Of a DNA stretch of 64,000 nt, positions 18,819-27,277 are shown piece by piece; the stretch's first letter is position 1, and the number at the start of each line of letters is the position of its first letter. The notes below the pieces were generated by a model. The model worked only from the letters and a program-made list of their open reading frames with translations, had not been told where the DNA came from and did no database searches. Source of the DNA: Hyphomicrobiales bacterium. Its GTDB lineage: Bacteria; Pseudomonadota; Alphaproteobacteria; Rhizobiales; Beijerinckiaceae. The translations under genes were made by a program, and so were the position numbers. The stretch is taken from assembly GCA_930633495.1 (NCBI GenBank), contig CAKNFJ010000001.1, positions 310,001-374,000 of the forward strand, written 5' to 3'.

Positions 18819-19370
18819 ATGGAAACGCCTTCCTCCACCCTGGTGCTCGACCGCGAGACCAAGGCGAGCGAACGCCCCGCCGACCACAAGGACGAACTGC
18901 GCCTGTGGCTGCGGATGCTGACCTGCTCGACCCTGATCGAGACGGAGATCCGCAACCGGCTGCGCGAGGAATTCAGGACCACGCTGCCGCGCTTCGACCT
19001 GATGGCACAGCTCGACAAGACCGCTGTCGGCATGACGGTGGGCGAGGTCTCGCAACGGCTGATGGTATCCAACGGCAACGTCACGGCGGTCGTGGCCGGG
19101 CTCGTGACCGACGGGCTCGTCGACAAGCGCCCGGCGCCGCAGGATCGCCGCGTGCAGATCCTCACCCTGACGGCGCAGGGCCGCAAGGCCTTCCGCGCCA
19201 TGGCCGAGCGGCACGAGGACTGGATCGCGGAGCTCTTTGCCGGCCTCGACCAGCCGCAGATCGCGCAGCTCTTCCGGCTGCTCGGAGAGACCAAGGCCTC
19301 GCTGCATCGCGCCATCGCCGGTCGGGCGAAGGATGCTGCCGACGAGGCCGCGAAGGGAGAATCCCGATGA
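18819..19370 (+). CDS. MarR-family transcriptional regulator
   Basis: A protein of about 183 residues. The ATG at 18819 has GGGGAG nearby and begins one base after the SDR stop; an earlier in-frame ATG inside the SDR gene is not used. The winged-helix domain runs from about residue 28 ([20 protein letters not shown]) through [29 protein letters not shown] (recognition helix) and [22 protein letters not shown] (the wing with its DRR signature). Aromatic-acid MarR proteins usually sense the CoA thioester or free acid and repress the neighbouring operon. Its stop overlaps the start of the enoyl-CoA hydratase gene (ATGA), so translation is coupled. Confidence 0.92.
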   Translation: METPSSTLVLDRETKASERPADHKDELRLWLRMLTCSTLIETEIRNRLREEFRTTLPRFDLMAQLDKTAVGMTVGEVSQRLMVSNGNVTAVVAGLVTDGLVDKRPAPQDRRVQILTLTAQGRKAFRAMAERHEDWIAELFAGLDQPQIAQLFRLLGETKASLHRAIAGRAKDAADEAAKGESR

Positions 19371-20200
19371 CCATCGCCAACGCCACCACCCTCCCGCTCG
19401 CCGGCTTCGAGCCGCAGCATTTCAGCCTGTCCGTCGCCGGCAAGGTCGCGACCGTGACGCTGAACCGGCCTGACAAAAAGAATCCGCTGACCTTCGCAAG
19501 CTACCGCGAACTCACGGATTTCTTCCTCGCAGCCCAGAAGGAGGAAGCGGTCAAGGCGATCGTCGTGACCGGCGCCGGCGGCAATTTCTCCTCGGGCGGC
19601 GACGTCTTCGAGATCATCGGCCCGCTGGTCGCGATGGAGACCAAGGATCTGCTGAAGTTCACCCGCATGACCGGCGAGCTGGTCAAGGCGATGCGCGCCG
19701 GCCCGCAGCCGATCGTCGCGGCGATCGACGGGGTCTGCGCGGGCGCCGGCGCCATCGTCGCCATGGCCTCTGATCTCCGCATCGGCACGGCCGGCAGCAA
19801 GATCGCCTTCCTGTTCAACCGCGTCGGGCTCGCCGGCTGCGACATGGGCGCCTGCGCGATGCTGCCGCGCATCATCGGCCAGGGCCGCGCCGCCGAGCTG
19901 CTCTATACCGGCCGCGTGCTCAGGGGGGAGGAGGCCGAGCGCTGGGGCTTCCTCAACCGGCTCTGCGCCCCCGAAGCCGTGCTGCCCGAAGCGCAAGCCC
20001 TCGCAGCCGAGCTGGCGGATGGACCGACCTTCGCCAACGCCATGACCAAGCGCATGCTGGAGATGGAATGGGCGATGTCGGTCGAAAGCGCCATCGAAGC
20101 GGAAGCCGTGGCGCAGGCGCTGTGCATGCAGACCGAGGATTTCGCCCGCGCCTATCACGCCTTCGCCAACAAGCAGAAGCCGGTCTTCGAGGGCAACTGA
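19367..20200 (+). CDS. Enoyl-CoA hydratase/isomerase family protein
   Basis: A 277-residue crotonase-fold enzyme starting at the ATG that overlaps the MarR stop codon. Core motifs are [36 protein letters not shown] (first oxyanion-hole strand), and [25 protein letters not shown] (second oxyanion-hole region), with [21 protein letters not shown] in the active-site lid. The catalytic Glu positions of classical hydratases are not obvious, so isomerase or ring-hydrolase activity is possible. In the abm cluster a hydratase of this type acts on the non-aromatic CoA ester. It is followed after one base by the acyl-CoA dehydrogenase. Confidence 0.9.
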   Translation: MTIANATTLPLAGFEPQHFSLSVAGKVATVTLNRPDKKNPLTFASYRELTDFFLAAQKEEAVKAIVVTGAGGNFSSGGDVFEIIGPLVAMETKDLLKFTRMTGELVKAMRAGPQPIVAAIDGVCAGAGAIVAMASDLRIGTAGSKIAFLFNRVGLAGCDMGACAMLPRIIGQGRAAELLYTGRVLRGEEAERWGFLNRLCAPEAVLPEAQALAAELADGPTFANAMTKRMLEMEWAMSVESAIEAEAVAQALCMQTEDFARAYHAFANKQKPVFEGN

Positions 20201-20201
20201 C

Positions 20202-21410
20202 ATGAATAGCGCTCCCCGCCTCGGCCTCGACATCCTCGGCGACACGCTGGACTGGCCGTTCTTCGAGGAGCGGCATCGCGCCTTCGCTGCCGAGCTTTCC
20301 GGCTGGGCCGATTCCCATCTCGCCGCTCTCCCCCATGACGATGTCGATGAGGCCTGCCGGGCGCGTGTGGCGGCTCTGGGCGCGGCGGGCTTCCTGAAGG
20401 CCGCCGTGCCGGCCGCCTATGGCGGGCTCAACGACAAGCTGGACGTGCGCACGCTCTGCCTCGCCCGCGAGATCCTGGCCGCGCATGACGGCCTTGCCGA
20501 TTTCTCCTTCGCCATGCAAGGGCTCGGCACCGGCTCGATCAGCATCGCCGGCTCCGAGGCGATGAAGCGGCGCATCCTGCCCGATGTCGCCACCGGCAAG
20601 CGCATCGCCGCCTTCGCCCTGTCCGAGAAGGAGGCGGGCTCCGACGTCGCCGCCATGGCGACGACCGCCACGCCAGACGGTGCATCCCATGTCCGCATCG
20701 ACGGCGAGAAGAGCTGGATCTCCAATGGCGGCATCGCCGACCATTTCGTCGTCTTCGCCCGCACCGGCGAGGCGCCGGGCGCGCGCGGGCTCTCGGCCTT
20801 TCTGGTCGAGGCCGATACGCCCGGCCTGACCATCGCCGAGCGGATCGAGGTGATCGCGCCGCATCCGCTCGCGACCCTGCGCTTCGAGGGCTGCCGGGTG
20901 CCGATCGAGAACCGCATCGGCGGACCGGGCGACGGCTTCAAGGTCGCGATGGCGACGCTCGACATCTTCCGCTCGACAGTCGGCGCGGCCGCGCTCGGCT
21001 TCGCAAGGCGGGCGCTGCACGAGACGCTGGCCCATGCCAATGGCCGCAAGCTCTTCGGTGGCACGCTCGGCGATCTCCAGCTCTCGCAGGCGGCGATCGC
21101 CGACAGCGGCGCGCAAGTCGATGCCGCCGCCCTCCTCGTCTACCGCGCCGCCTGGACCAAAGACCGCGGCGCCGCCCGCGTCACCCGCGAAGCGGCGCTG
21201 GCCAAACTTGTCGCGACCGAGAACGCCCAACGCGTGATCGACCGGGCCGTCCAGATCCATGGCGGCCTCGGCGTCACCAAGGGCGTCAAGGTGGAGGAGC
21301 TCTACAGGGAGATCAGGGCGCTGCGCATCTACGAGGGCGCCTCGGAAGTCCAGAAGGTCGTGATCGCGCGCGACCTGCTGAAAGCACATGCCGGAAGAGC
21401 ACATCTTTAG
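20202..21410 (+). CDS. Acyl-CoA dehydrogenase
   Basis: A 402-residue FAD enzyme with the three-part family layout: N-terminal helical domain ([18 protein letters not shown]), middle beta domain with [15 protein letters not shown] and [20 protein letters not shown], and C-terminal helical domain with [54 protein letters not shown] (its ends QIHGGLG and [14 protein letters not shown]). The catalytic base is probably the Glu of YEGASE. It starts one base after the hydratase stop and precedes the ligase, consistent with beta-oxidation of the dearomatised product. Confidence 0.93.
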   Translation: MNSAPRLGLDILGDTLDWPFFEERHRAFAAELSGWADSHLAALPHDDVDEACRARVAALGAAGFLKAAVPAAYGGLNDKLDVRTLCLAREILAAHDGLADFSFAMQGLGTGSISIAGSEAMKRRILPDVATGKRIAAFALSEKEAGSDVAAMATTATPDGASHVRIDGEKSWISNGGIADHFVVFARTGEAPGARGLSAFLVEADTPGLTIAERIEVIAPHPLATLRFEGCRVPIENRIGGPGDGFKVAMATLDIFRSTVGAAALGFARRALHETLAHANGRKLFGGTLGDLQLSQAAIADSGAQVDAAALLVYRAAWTKDRGAARVTREAALAKLVATENAQRVIDRAVQIHGGLGVTKGVKVEELYREIRALRIYEGASEVQKVVIARDLLKAHAGRAHL

Positions 21411-21472
21411 AGACGGATTCACCGCTCAGGTCGATCCAGCCTGAGCGGCTCCGGCTCTTGCAGGGGAACGCA

Positions 21473-23113
21473 ATGACAGCAACCGGATTTGCGAGATCAG
21501 GGCATCAAGACAGCTTCGCGCGGGACAATCTGCCGCCGCGCGAAAGCTGGCCCGATCTGAGACTGGAAGAGGCAGGGCTGAGCTACCCGGAACGGCTGAA
21601 CTGCGTCGCAGAACTGCTCGACCGGCACATCGCGGAGGGGCACGGCGGCCGGACGGCCGTGCTCGCTCCCGATCTGCACTGGAGCTATGCGGACCTTGCC
21701 GACAAGGTGAACCGCATCGCCAATGTGCTGACCCGCGATCTCGGCATGGTCAGCGGCAACCGCGTGCTGCTGCGCGCCGGCAACACGCCGATGATGGTCG
21801 CCGCCTATCTCGCCGTCATCAAGGCCGGCGGCGTCGCGGTCGCGACAATGCCGATGCTGCGGGCGGGCGAGCTCGCCTATCCGCTGCGCAAGGCGAAGAT
21901 CGCGCTGGCGCTCTGCGACCACCGCCTGACCGGCGAGCTTGAAGCCGCGAAGGCACAGGTGCCGGAACTCGCGCGCATCGTCGCATTCGGCAATGCCGGC
22001 AGCGAGCTCGAAGCGCTGATGGCACAGCCAGGCTACGAGCTTTTCGAAGCCTGCGACACAGCGCGCGACGATGTCTGCCTGATCGCCTTCACCTCCGGCA
22101 CCACCGGCGAGCCGAAGGGCACGATGCATTTCCATCAGGACATGCTGGCGATCTGCGACTGCTACGGCGCGCGCGTGTTGAAAGCCTCTCCGGAGGACCG
22201 CTTCACCGGCTCGCCGCCGCTGGCCTTCACCTTCGGGCTCGGCGGGCTCGTGCTCTTCCCGATGCGGATCGGCGCGGCGATGGTGCTGCCCGAGAAGGCC
22301 GGCCCGGCCGACCTCCTCGACGCCATCGAGCGCTACAAGGTCAGCGTCGTCTTCACCGCGCCGACCGCCTATCGCGCCATCCTCGACAAGCTCGACGGGC
22401 GCGACATCGCTTCCCTCAGGATCTGCGTTTCGGCCGGCGAGGCCCTGCCCAAGGCGACTTTCGACGCCTGGCAGGCGCGGACGGGCATGCCGCTGCTCGA
22501 CGGCATCGGCGCGACCGAGATGCTGCACATCTTCATCGGTGCGCCGCGCGAGGCAATCCGGCCGGGCTCGACCGGGATTCCGGTGCCGGGCTACGAAGCC
22601 AAGATCGTCGACGCCGAAGGCAGGGAGGTGCCGGACGGCACGCCCGGGCGTCTCGCGGTGCGCGGGCCTACCGGCTGCCGCTATCTCGCCGACCCGCGAC
22701 AGGCGGTCTATGTCCTCGATGGCTGGAACGTCACCGGCGACACCTATCTGCGCGATGCGGACGGCTATTTCTGGTATCAGGCCCGCTCCGACGACATGAT
22801 CATCTCGGCCGGCTACAACATCGCCGGCCCGGAGGTCGAAGCCTGCCTGCTGACGCATGAGGCGGTGGCGGAATGCGGCGTCGTCGGCGCGCCCTGCCCC
22901 GAGCGTGGCCAGATCGTGAAGGCTTATATCGTGCTGCGTGCCGGCGTCTCCGGCGATGAAGCGCTGGTCAAGGCGTTGCAGGACCATGTGAAGGCCAGTA
23001 TCGCGCCCTACAAGTATCCGCGCGCCATCGAATTCGTCGACGCCCTGCCGAAGACGGCGACGGGCAAGCTGCAACGCTTCGCTCTGCGCCAGATCGCGCG
23101 TGGCGAGACCTGA
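21473..23113 (+). CDS. Aryl-CoA ligase (benzoate/2-aminobenzoate-CoA ligase family)
   Basis: A protein of about 546 residues of the AMP-forming ligase superfamily. It starts at the ATG preceded by CAGGGGAACGCA; five codons upstream another ATG exists without a ribosome-binding site. Motifs are the P-loop AFTSGTTGEPKGTMHFHQ, the aromatic-pocket region SPPLAFTFGLGG, YEAKIVDAEGREVPDG, the hinge-region SDDMIISAGYNIAGPEVE, and the C-terminal catalytic Lys in KTATGKLQRF. SPPLAFTFGLGGLV is the pattern of benzoate-CoA and 2-aminobenzoate-CoA ligases. It supplies the aryl-CoA substrate for the divergent monooxygenase/reductase; anthranilate is the favoured acid by context. Confidence 0.9.
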   Translation: MTATGFARSGHQDSFARDNLPPRESWPDLRLEEAGLSYPERLNCVAELLDRHIAEGHGGRTAVLAPDLHWSYADLADKVNRIANVLTRDLGMVSGNRVLLRAGNTPMMVAAYLAVIKAGGVAVATMPMLRAGELAYPLRKAKIALALCDHRLTGELEAAKAQVPELARIVAFGNAGSELEALMAQPGYELFEACDTARDDVCLIAFTSGTTGEPKGTMHFHQDMLAICDCYGARVLKASPEDRFTGSPPLAFTFGLGGLVLFPMRIGAAMVLPEKAGPADLLDAIERYKVSVVFTAPTAYRAILDKLDGRDIASLRICVSAGEALPKATFDAWQARTGMPLLDGIGATEMLHIFIGAPREAIRPGSTGIPVPGYEAKIVDAEGREVPDGTPGRLAVRGPTGCRYLADPRQAVYVLDGWNVTGDTYLRDADGYFWYQARSDDMIISAGYNIAGPEVEACLLTHEAVAECGVVGAPCPERGQIVKAYIVLRAGVSGDEALVKALQDHVKASIAPYKYPRAIEFVDALPKTATGKLQRFALRQIARGET

Positions 23114-23160
23114 CCTCCAGACCAACCCGAGCCAAACGGCCGAAACCGAGGCAAGCATTC

Positions 23161-23568
23161 ATGTCCGAACTTCCGCAATCGCGCGCCATCCTGCCCGAAG
23201 GCTGGCCGCAGCCCCGCGGCTATGCCAACGGCATGGTGGCGGAGGGCCGCGTGCTGGTGACGGGCGGCCTCGTCGGCTGGAACGCCGAGGGTGTCTTCGC
23301 GCAAGGCTTCATCGGCCAGCTGCGCCAGGCCTTCCTCAACATCAAGGCGGTGGTCGAGGCCGGCGGCGGGCGGGTCGAGGATATCGTGCGCCTGACCTGG
23401 TACGTCACCGACATCGCGACCTATCGCGCCAGCCTCAAGGAAATGGGGCCGGTCTATCGCGAGGTCTTCGGGCGGCATTTTCCGGCGATGGCGGTGGTCG
23501 CGGTGACCGCGCTGGTCGAGCTGGAGGCGCTGCTGGAGATCGAGGCGACGGCGGTGGTCGCGCGCTAG
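23161..23568 (+). CDS. RidA family protein of the aromatic cluster
   Basis: A 135-residue YjgF-like protein, last gene of the operon, 47 bases behind the ligase. Landmarks are RGYANGMVAEGRVLVTGGLVGWN, QLRQAFLNIKAVVEAGGGRVEDIVRLTWYVTDI (its ends QLRQAFLNI and VTDI) and FPAMAVVAVTALVELEALLEIEATAVV. It has no Arg at the position corresponding to the substrate carboxylate-binding residue of RidA (F-P-A-M here versus F-P-A-R in the gene at 12003), so it is probably not a classical RidA. In a 2-aminobenzoyl-CoA pathway it might hydrolyse the imine/enamine of the reduced amino-ring product. Confidence 0.87.
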   Translation: MSELPQSRAILPEGWPQPRGYANGMVAEGRVLVTGGLVGWNAEGVFAQGFIGQLRQAFLNIKAVVEAGGGRVEDIVRLTWYVTDIATYRASLKEMGPVYREVFGRHFPAMAVVAVTALVELEALLEIEATAVVAR

Positions 23569-23575
23569 CTCGCGC

Positions 23576-23683
23576 GTCATGCTCGGGCTTGACCCGAGCA
23601 TCTCATGACATGACGGCTCGGGAGCCTCTTTCTGAAAGAGATTCTCGGGTCGGCGCCCCGTCGCCCGAGAATGACGGCCGGGT
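23576..23683. repeat. Palindromic element between convergent genes
   Basis: ATGCTCGGG (23579-23587) and CCCGAGCAT (23593-23601) form a perfect hairpin, followed by further palindromic parts (CTTTCTGAAAG; TTCTCGGGTC against CGCCCGAGAATGACG). It lies between the RidA-like gene and the 3' end of cysN and probably doubles as a bidirectional terminator. Confidence 0.6.
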
Positions 23684-23686
23684 AAC

Positions 23687-25336
23687 CTAAATCCCCGCGC
23701 CGTCTTGCAACGTCCCGATAGGCGCCTTGCTCCAGAGCCGCATGTGGAGCGCCCGCAGGGCCGGGCGCAGCAGGATATCGCCGAAGGCCAGCGCCAATGA
23801 AACCGGCGCATTCCGGGTCAGCGCAAACGCCGCCGCGAACAGCCCCATTGTGCTCAGCACCCGCCAGCTCACGGCCGCGAGCCAGGCTCGACGATCGGGC
23901 GTGCCCCGCCGGCCGACGACCCGGATAACGTTGCGCCGCAAACGGGTGAGCGCGCCGCCCTCGACCACCACCTGCCCGGCGGATTCCTCGCCCGGCTCGA
24001 CAAAGCCGAACGCGACCGTCTCGTTACTGATGCGATCGATCAGGATGAAGCCACCGAGCTCGTGGCTCTGCGCATAGGGCAGCGAGACCAGCGGCCGGTC
24101 GAGCCGGAGCGTCACGAGGCCGATGCCGTTCATGCGCAGGCTCTGCGCCGGGAGCGGCTTGAACCCCTCGATATCGATGCTGTGGTGCAGGGTCTCGACC
24201 GTCGCGCCGGCGCTCTGCGTCGCAAGCTTGACCAGGAACTGACCGCCCTCGAGCATGGCGCGCTCGCCCGTCCAGAGCAGGCGCGCCCGGAGCCCGCGGC
24301 TGACAGGCAATGCGGCGCCCGCGGCGACGATGACATCTCCGCGCGAGATGTCGATGTCGTCCTCCAGCGTCAGCGTCGCCGCCTGACCGGCAGCAATCTG
24401 CGCACCGTCGCCGGACGCGCCGATGATCCGGGCGATCCGGCTCCTGCGGCCGGATGGCAGCGCCAACACCGGGTCGCCGACGCGCGCCCGGCCGCTGACC
24501 GGCGTACCGGCATAGCCGCGAAAGTCGAGGTCGGGCCGGTTGACCCATTGCACCGGCAGGACGAAGCCGTTCTCGCGCGGGGCCGGAGCGTCAAGCGCCA
24601 CGCTTTCGAGCAAGGGCAGCAGCGCCGGCCCGTCATACCAGGACATGGCGGCAGACCGGGCCATGACGTTGTCGCCGTCGCGTGCCGAGACCGGGACGAA
24701 GCGGACCGAGGCGAAACCGAGATCCTTCACCGCCGCGCGATAATCGGCCGCGATCTGCTCGAAGACCGCCTCGTCATAGTCGACGAGGTCCATCTTGTTG
24801 ATCGCGACCACGACATGGCGGACGCCGACCAGCGAGACGATGAAGGAATGGCGCCGGGTTTGCGGCAGCAGGCCCTTGCGCGCATCGACGAGGATGATGG
24901 CGAGATCCGCGGTGGAGGCCCCGGTCGCCATGTTGCGGGTATACTGCTCGTGGCCGGGCGTGTCGGCGACGATGAAGCTGCGCTTCTCCGTGGCGAAATA
25001 GCGATAGGCGACATCGATGGTGATGCCCTGCTCGCGTTCCGCCGAAAGGCCGTCGACCAGCAGCGCGAAATCGAGCAGCGCACCTTGCGTCCCGAATCTG
25101 CGGGAATCGTTGTCCAGCGCGGAAAGCTGATCCTCGAAGACGGCGCCGGCCTCGTAGAGCATCCGGCCGATCAGCGTCGACTTGCCGTCGTCGACCGAGC
25201 CGCAGGTGATGAAGCGCAGCAGCGAATGCTGGCCGGTTTCGCTGACGCGGGGCGTATCATTCGCCGGAAACGGGGTCTGCGCCGGTTTCGGCGCCTTTTT
25301 CGTCTTCGTCAGATTCTTGGCGAGCGCGAAGCCCAT
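23687..25336 (-). CDS. cysN: Sulfate adenylyltransferase subunit 1 with C-terminal DUF2061-like segment
   Basis: A 549-residue GTPase subunit of ATP sulfurylase, which with CysD makes adenosine 5'-phosphosulfate. The GTPase domain has SVDDGKSTLIGRML, DTPGHEQYTRNM and NKMD, followed by two beta-barrel domains (to about residue 465). A fused CysC kinase would normally add about 180 residues with its own P-loop; it is absent. Instead residues about 480-540 (AVSWRVLSTMGLFAAAFALT, then SLALAFGDILLRPALRALHMRLW) have the W-R-x-x-T...E/D-x-x-x-K/R-x-x-x-x-x-x-H-x-R-x-W pattern of DUF2061, a two-helix membrane domain. Loss of the kinase fits the APS-type CysH next door, which does not need PAPS. Start overlaps the cysD stop (TGATG). 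Confidence 0.93.
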   Translation of the reverse strand: MGFALAKNLTKTKKAPKPAQTPFPANDTPRVSETGQHSLLRFITCGSVDDGKSTLIGRMLYEAGAVFEDQLSALDNDSRRFGTQGALLDFALLVDGLSAEREQGITIDVAYRYFATEKRSFIVADTPGHEQYTRNMATGASTADLAIILVDARKGLLPQTRRHSFIVSLVGVRHVVVAINKMDLVDYDEAVFEQIAADYRAAVKDLGFASVRFVPVSARDGDNVMARSAAMSWYDGPALLPLLESVALDAPAPRENGFVLPVQWVNRPDLDFRGYAGTPVSGRARVGDPVLALPSGRRSRIARIIGASGDGAQIAAGQAATLTLEDDIDISRGDVIVAAGAALPVSRGLRARLLWTGERAMLEGGQFLVKLATQSAGATVETLHHSIDIEGFKPLPAQSLRMNGIGLVTLRLDRPLVSLPYAQSHELGGFILIDRISNETVAFGFVEPGEESAGQVVVEGGALTRLRRNVIRVVGRRGTPDRRAWLAAVSWRVLSTMGLFAAAFALTRNAPVSLALAFGDILLRPALRALHMRLWSKAPIGTLQDGAGI

Positions 25337-26238
25337 CAGAAATAGCCTTCCTGCTTCTTCTGCTCCATCGAGCCGGAGCCGTCATGGTCGATGACGCGGC
25401 CCTGCCGCTCCGAGGATCGGGACGCGCGCATCTCGGCGATGATGTCGGTGAGACTCGCCGCTTCGCTCTCCACCGCCCCGGTCAGCGGGTAGCAACCCAG
25501 CGTGCGGAAGCGAACCATGCGGGTTTCGATCACCTCGCCGGGGCGCAGTTCCATGCGCTCGTCGTCGCGCATGATCCAGGCGCCGTCGCGCTGCACCACG
25601 GGGCGGGGCGCGGCGAAATAGAGCGGCACGACGGGGATGTTCTCCAGCGCGATGTAGTCCCAGACATCGCGCTCGGTCCAGTTCGAGAGCGGAAAGACCC
25701 GGAAGCTCTCGCCGCGATGCTTGCGGGTGTTGAAGAGCTGCCAGGGCTCCGGCCGCTGGTTCTTCGGGTCCCAGCGATGCTCCTCCGAGCGCAGTGAGAA
25801 GACCCGTTCCTTGGCCCGGCTCTTCTCCTCGTCGCGGCGCGCGCCACCGAAAGCGGCGTCGAACTTGTGGAGGTCGAGCGCCTGCTTCAACCCTTGCGTC
25901 TTCATCACGTCGGTATGGATGCGCGAGCCCGAGGCGAACGGGCTGATGCCGGCCTCGACGCCCTCGCGGTTTATATGGACGATCAGGTCGAGCCCGAGGC
26001 GCTTCGCCGTCTCGTCGCGGAAGGCGATCATGTCGCGGAACTTCCAGGTCGTGTCGACATGGAGCAGCGGGAAAGGCGGCCGGGCCGGGTAGAACGCCTT
26101 CATGGCGAGATGCAGCAGGACGGCGGAGTCCTTGCCGATCGAATAGAGCAGCACCGGCTTGTCGCAGGTCGCCACCACCTCGCGGATGATGAAGATGGCT
26201 TCGGCCTCGAGCTTCTGGAGATGGCTGAGCTGGATCAT
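25336..26238 (-). CDS. cysD: Sulfate adenylyltransferase subunit 2
   Basis: A 300-residue ATP-pyrophosphatase-type enzyme that adenylates sulfate. It contains the PP-loop [54 protein letters not shown] (its ends FDAAFGG and RVFS), [15 protein letters not shown] and [16 protein letters not shown]. The ATG at 26238 overlaps the cysH stop codon (ATGA) and starts [13 protein letters not shown], the family's usual N-terminus; an open frame further upstream is the antisense of cysH coding. The last residue overlaps the cysN start. CysD and CysN act as a cytoplasmic heterodimer. Confidence 0.96.
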   Translation of the reverse strand: MIQLSHLQKLEAEAIFIIREVVATCDKPVLLYSIGKDSAVLLHLAMKAFYPARPPFPLLHVDTTWKFRDMIAFRDETAKRLGLDLIVHINREGVEAGISPFASGSRIHTDVMKTQGLKQALDLHKFDAAFGGARRDEEKSRAKERVFSLRSEEHRWDPKNQRPEPWQLFNTRKHRGESFRVFPLSNWTERDVWDYIALENIPVVPLYFAAPRPVVQRDGAWIMRDDERMELRPGEVIETRMVRFRTLGCYPLTGAVESEAASLTDIIAEMRASRSSERQGRVIDHDGSGSMEQKKQEGYF

Positions 26239-27044
26239 GCGGTCACCTGTGCCGGCGCGGGCTTGGCGCGCGCCAGTGTTCCGTCCGGCCCGACATGGAG
26301 GCCGCATTCCTTGGCGGCATCGTCCTCCCACCACCAGCGCCCAGCCCGCTCGGGCTCGCCGGGGCGAATGGCGCGGGTGCAGGGCTGGCAGCCGATCGAG
26401 ACAAAGCCGCGTGCATGGAGCGGGTTGAGCGGCACGGCATTCTCTTCGGCGAAAGCCAGCGCGCGCTCACGCGTCCAGTCGATCAGCGGACTGGCCTTGA
26501 CGAGACCGCGCGCGGCATCGGCCTCCGCGAGGGGAACAGCGCCGCGCGCGGCCGACTGGTCGGCCCGCAGGCCGGTCAGCCAGATATCGGCACCGGCGAG
26601 CGCCCGGCCGAGCGGCTCGACCTTGCGGATGCCGCAGCAGGATTTGCGGGCGTCGCGCGAGGCGTAAAAGCCATTGATGCCGTTCTGGCGGACATAGAGC
26701 TCGACCGCCTCGTGGCGCGGGTAATAGGGGCGGATCAGGATACCGTAACGCGCCTCCGTCTCCTGCCAGAGTGCATAGACCTCCGGAAAGAGCCGGCCCG
26801 TGTCGAGCGTGGCGAAGGTCACCGGCAGTTTCGCCGTCGCGATGAAGTGGGTCAGCACCTGGTCTTCGAGGCCGAAGGAGGTGGTGAAGACTACCGGACC
26901 TTGCGCGCTCGCCACGATGCCGGCGAGACGTTCGACAACTCCCGCCTCGGCGAACGCCCCATTGAGCGCAGCCGCACGCTGCGCTAGACGCACCTCTGCC
27001 GGCACGGTCGTCACGGGTTCTTCCGAGCCGAGGCTGCTCGCCAT
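26235..27044 (-). CDS. cysH: Adenylylsulfate (APS) reductase, CysH family
   Basis: A protein of about 269 residues that reduces activated sulfate to sulfite with thioredoxin. The PP-loop-like region reads [16 protein letters not shown], then [11 protein letters not shown]. It has both cysteine pairs of the iron-sulfur type, [12 protein letters not shown] and [21 protein letters not shown]; plant- and alphaproteobacteria-type enzymes with this CC/CxxC set carry a 4Fe-4S cluster and use APS directly. This explains why no CysC kinase is needed nearby. The ATG at 27044 ([10 protein letters not shown]) was chosen over one 21 codons earlier. It is the first gene of cysH-cysD-cysN; sulfite reductase is not in the window. 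Confidence 0.95.
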   Translation of the reverse strand: MASSLGSEEPVTTVPAEVRLAQRAAALNGAFAEAGVVERLAGIVASAQGPVVFTTSFGLEDQVLTHFIATAKLPVTFATLDTGRLFPEVYALWQETEARYGILIRPYYPRHEAVELYVRQNGINGFYASRDARKSCCGIRKVEPLGRALAGADIWLTGLRADQSAARGAVPLAEADAARGLVKASPLIDWTRERALAFAEENAVPLNPLHARGFVSIGCQPCTRAIRPGEPERAGRWWWEDDAAKECGLHVGPDGTLARAKPAPAQVTA

Positions 27045-27277
27045 GGTCCTGGCCACCTGTTCGGTAAATCGAACGAACCACTTATACCCATGGCGGCTAA
27101 GGTTCAATTTACAGCAGGTAGCGTGTTTTTTCTTATTTCACTTCTATTGGAGAAGTTTGTTTTGGCGGACGCTTCCGACGCCGCCGGGAGCGGTGCTCCG
27201 GAATGGATCCCGGATCTCCCTGCGGTCGCCCGGGATGACCCGCGCGGAAGTGGAAAGACAGAACAAGGCACTACCCT
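27045..27277 (-). promoter_or_regulatory. Upstream region of the cys operon with a palindrome and a REP-like element
   Basis: ACTTCT (27140-27145), ATTGG and AGAAGT (27151-27156) form an inverted repeat about 100 bases upstream of cysH in an AT-rich patch; on the minus strand it is not followed by a T run, so it looks more like an operator than a terminator. At 27200-27240 lies GGATCCCGGA...CCCGGGATGACC, related to the element at 4650-4757. No named regulator can be assigned. Confidence 0.4.

Noticed and set aside
18905..19366. Upstream extension of the enoyl-CoA hydratase frame
   Set aside because: It is antisense-like, arginine-rich and lies over the MarR gene in another frame; the ATG at 19367 overlaps the MarR stop and begins the family N-terminus.
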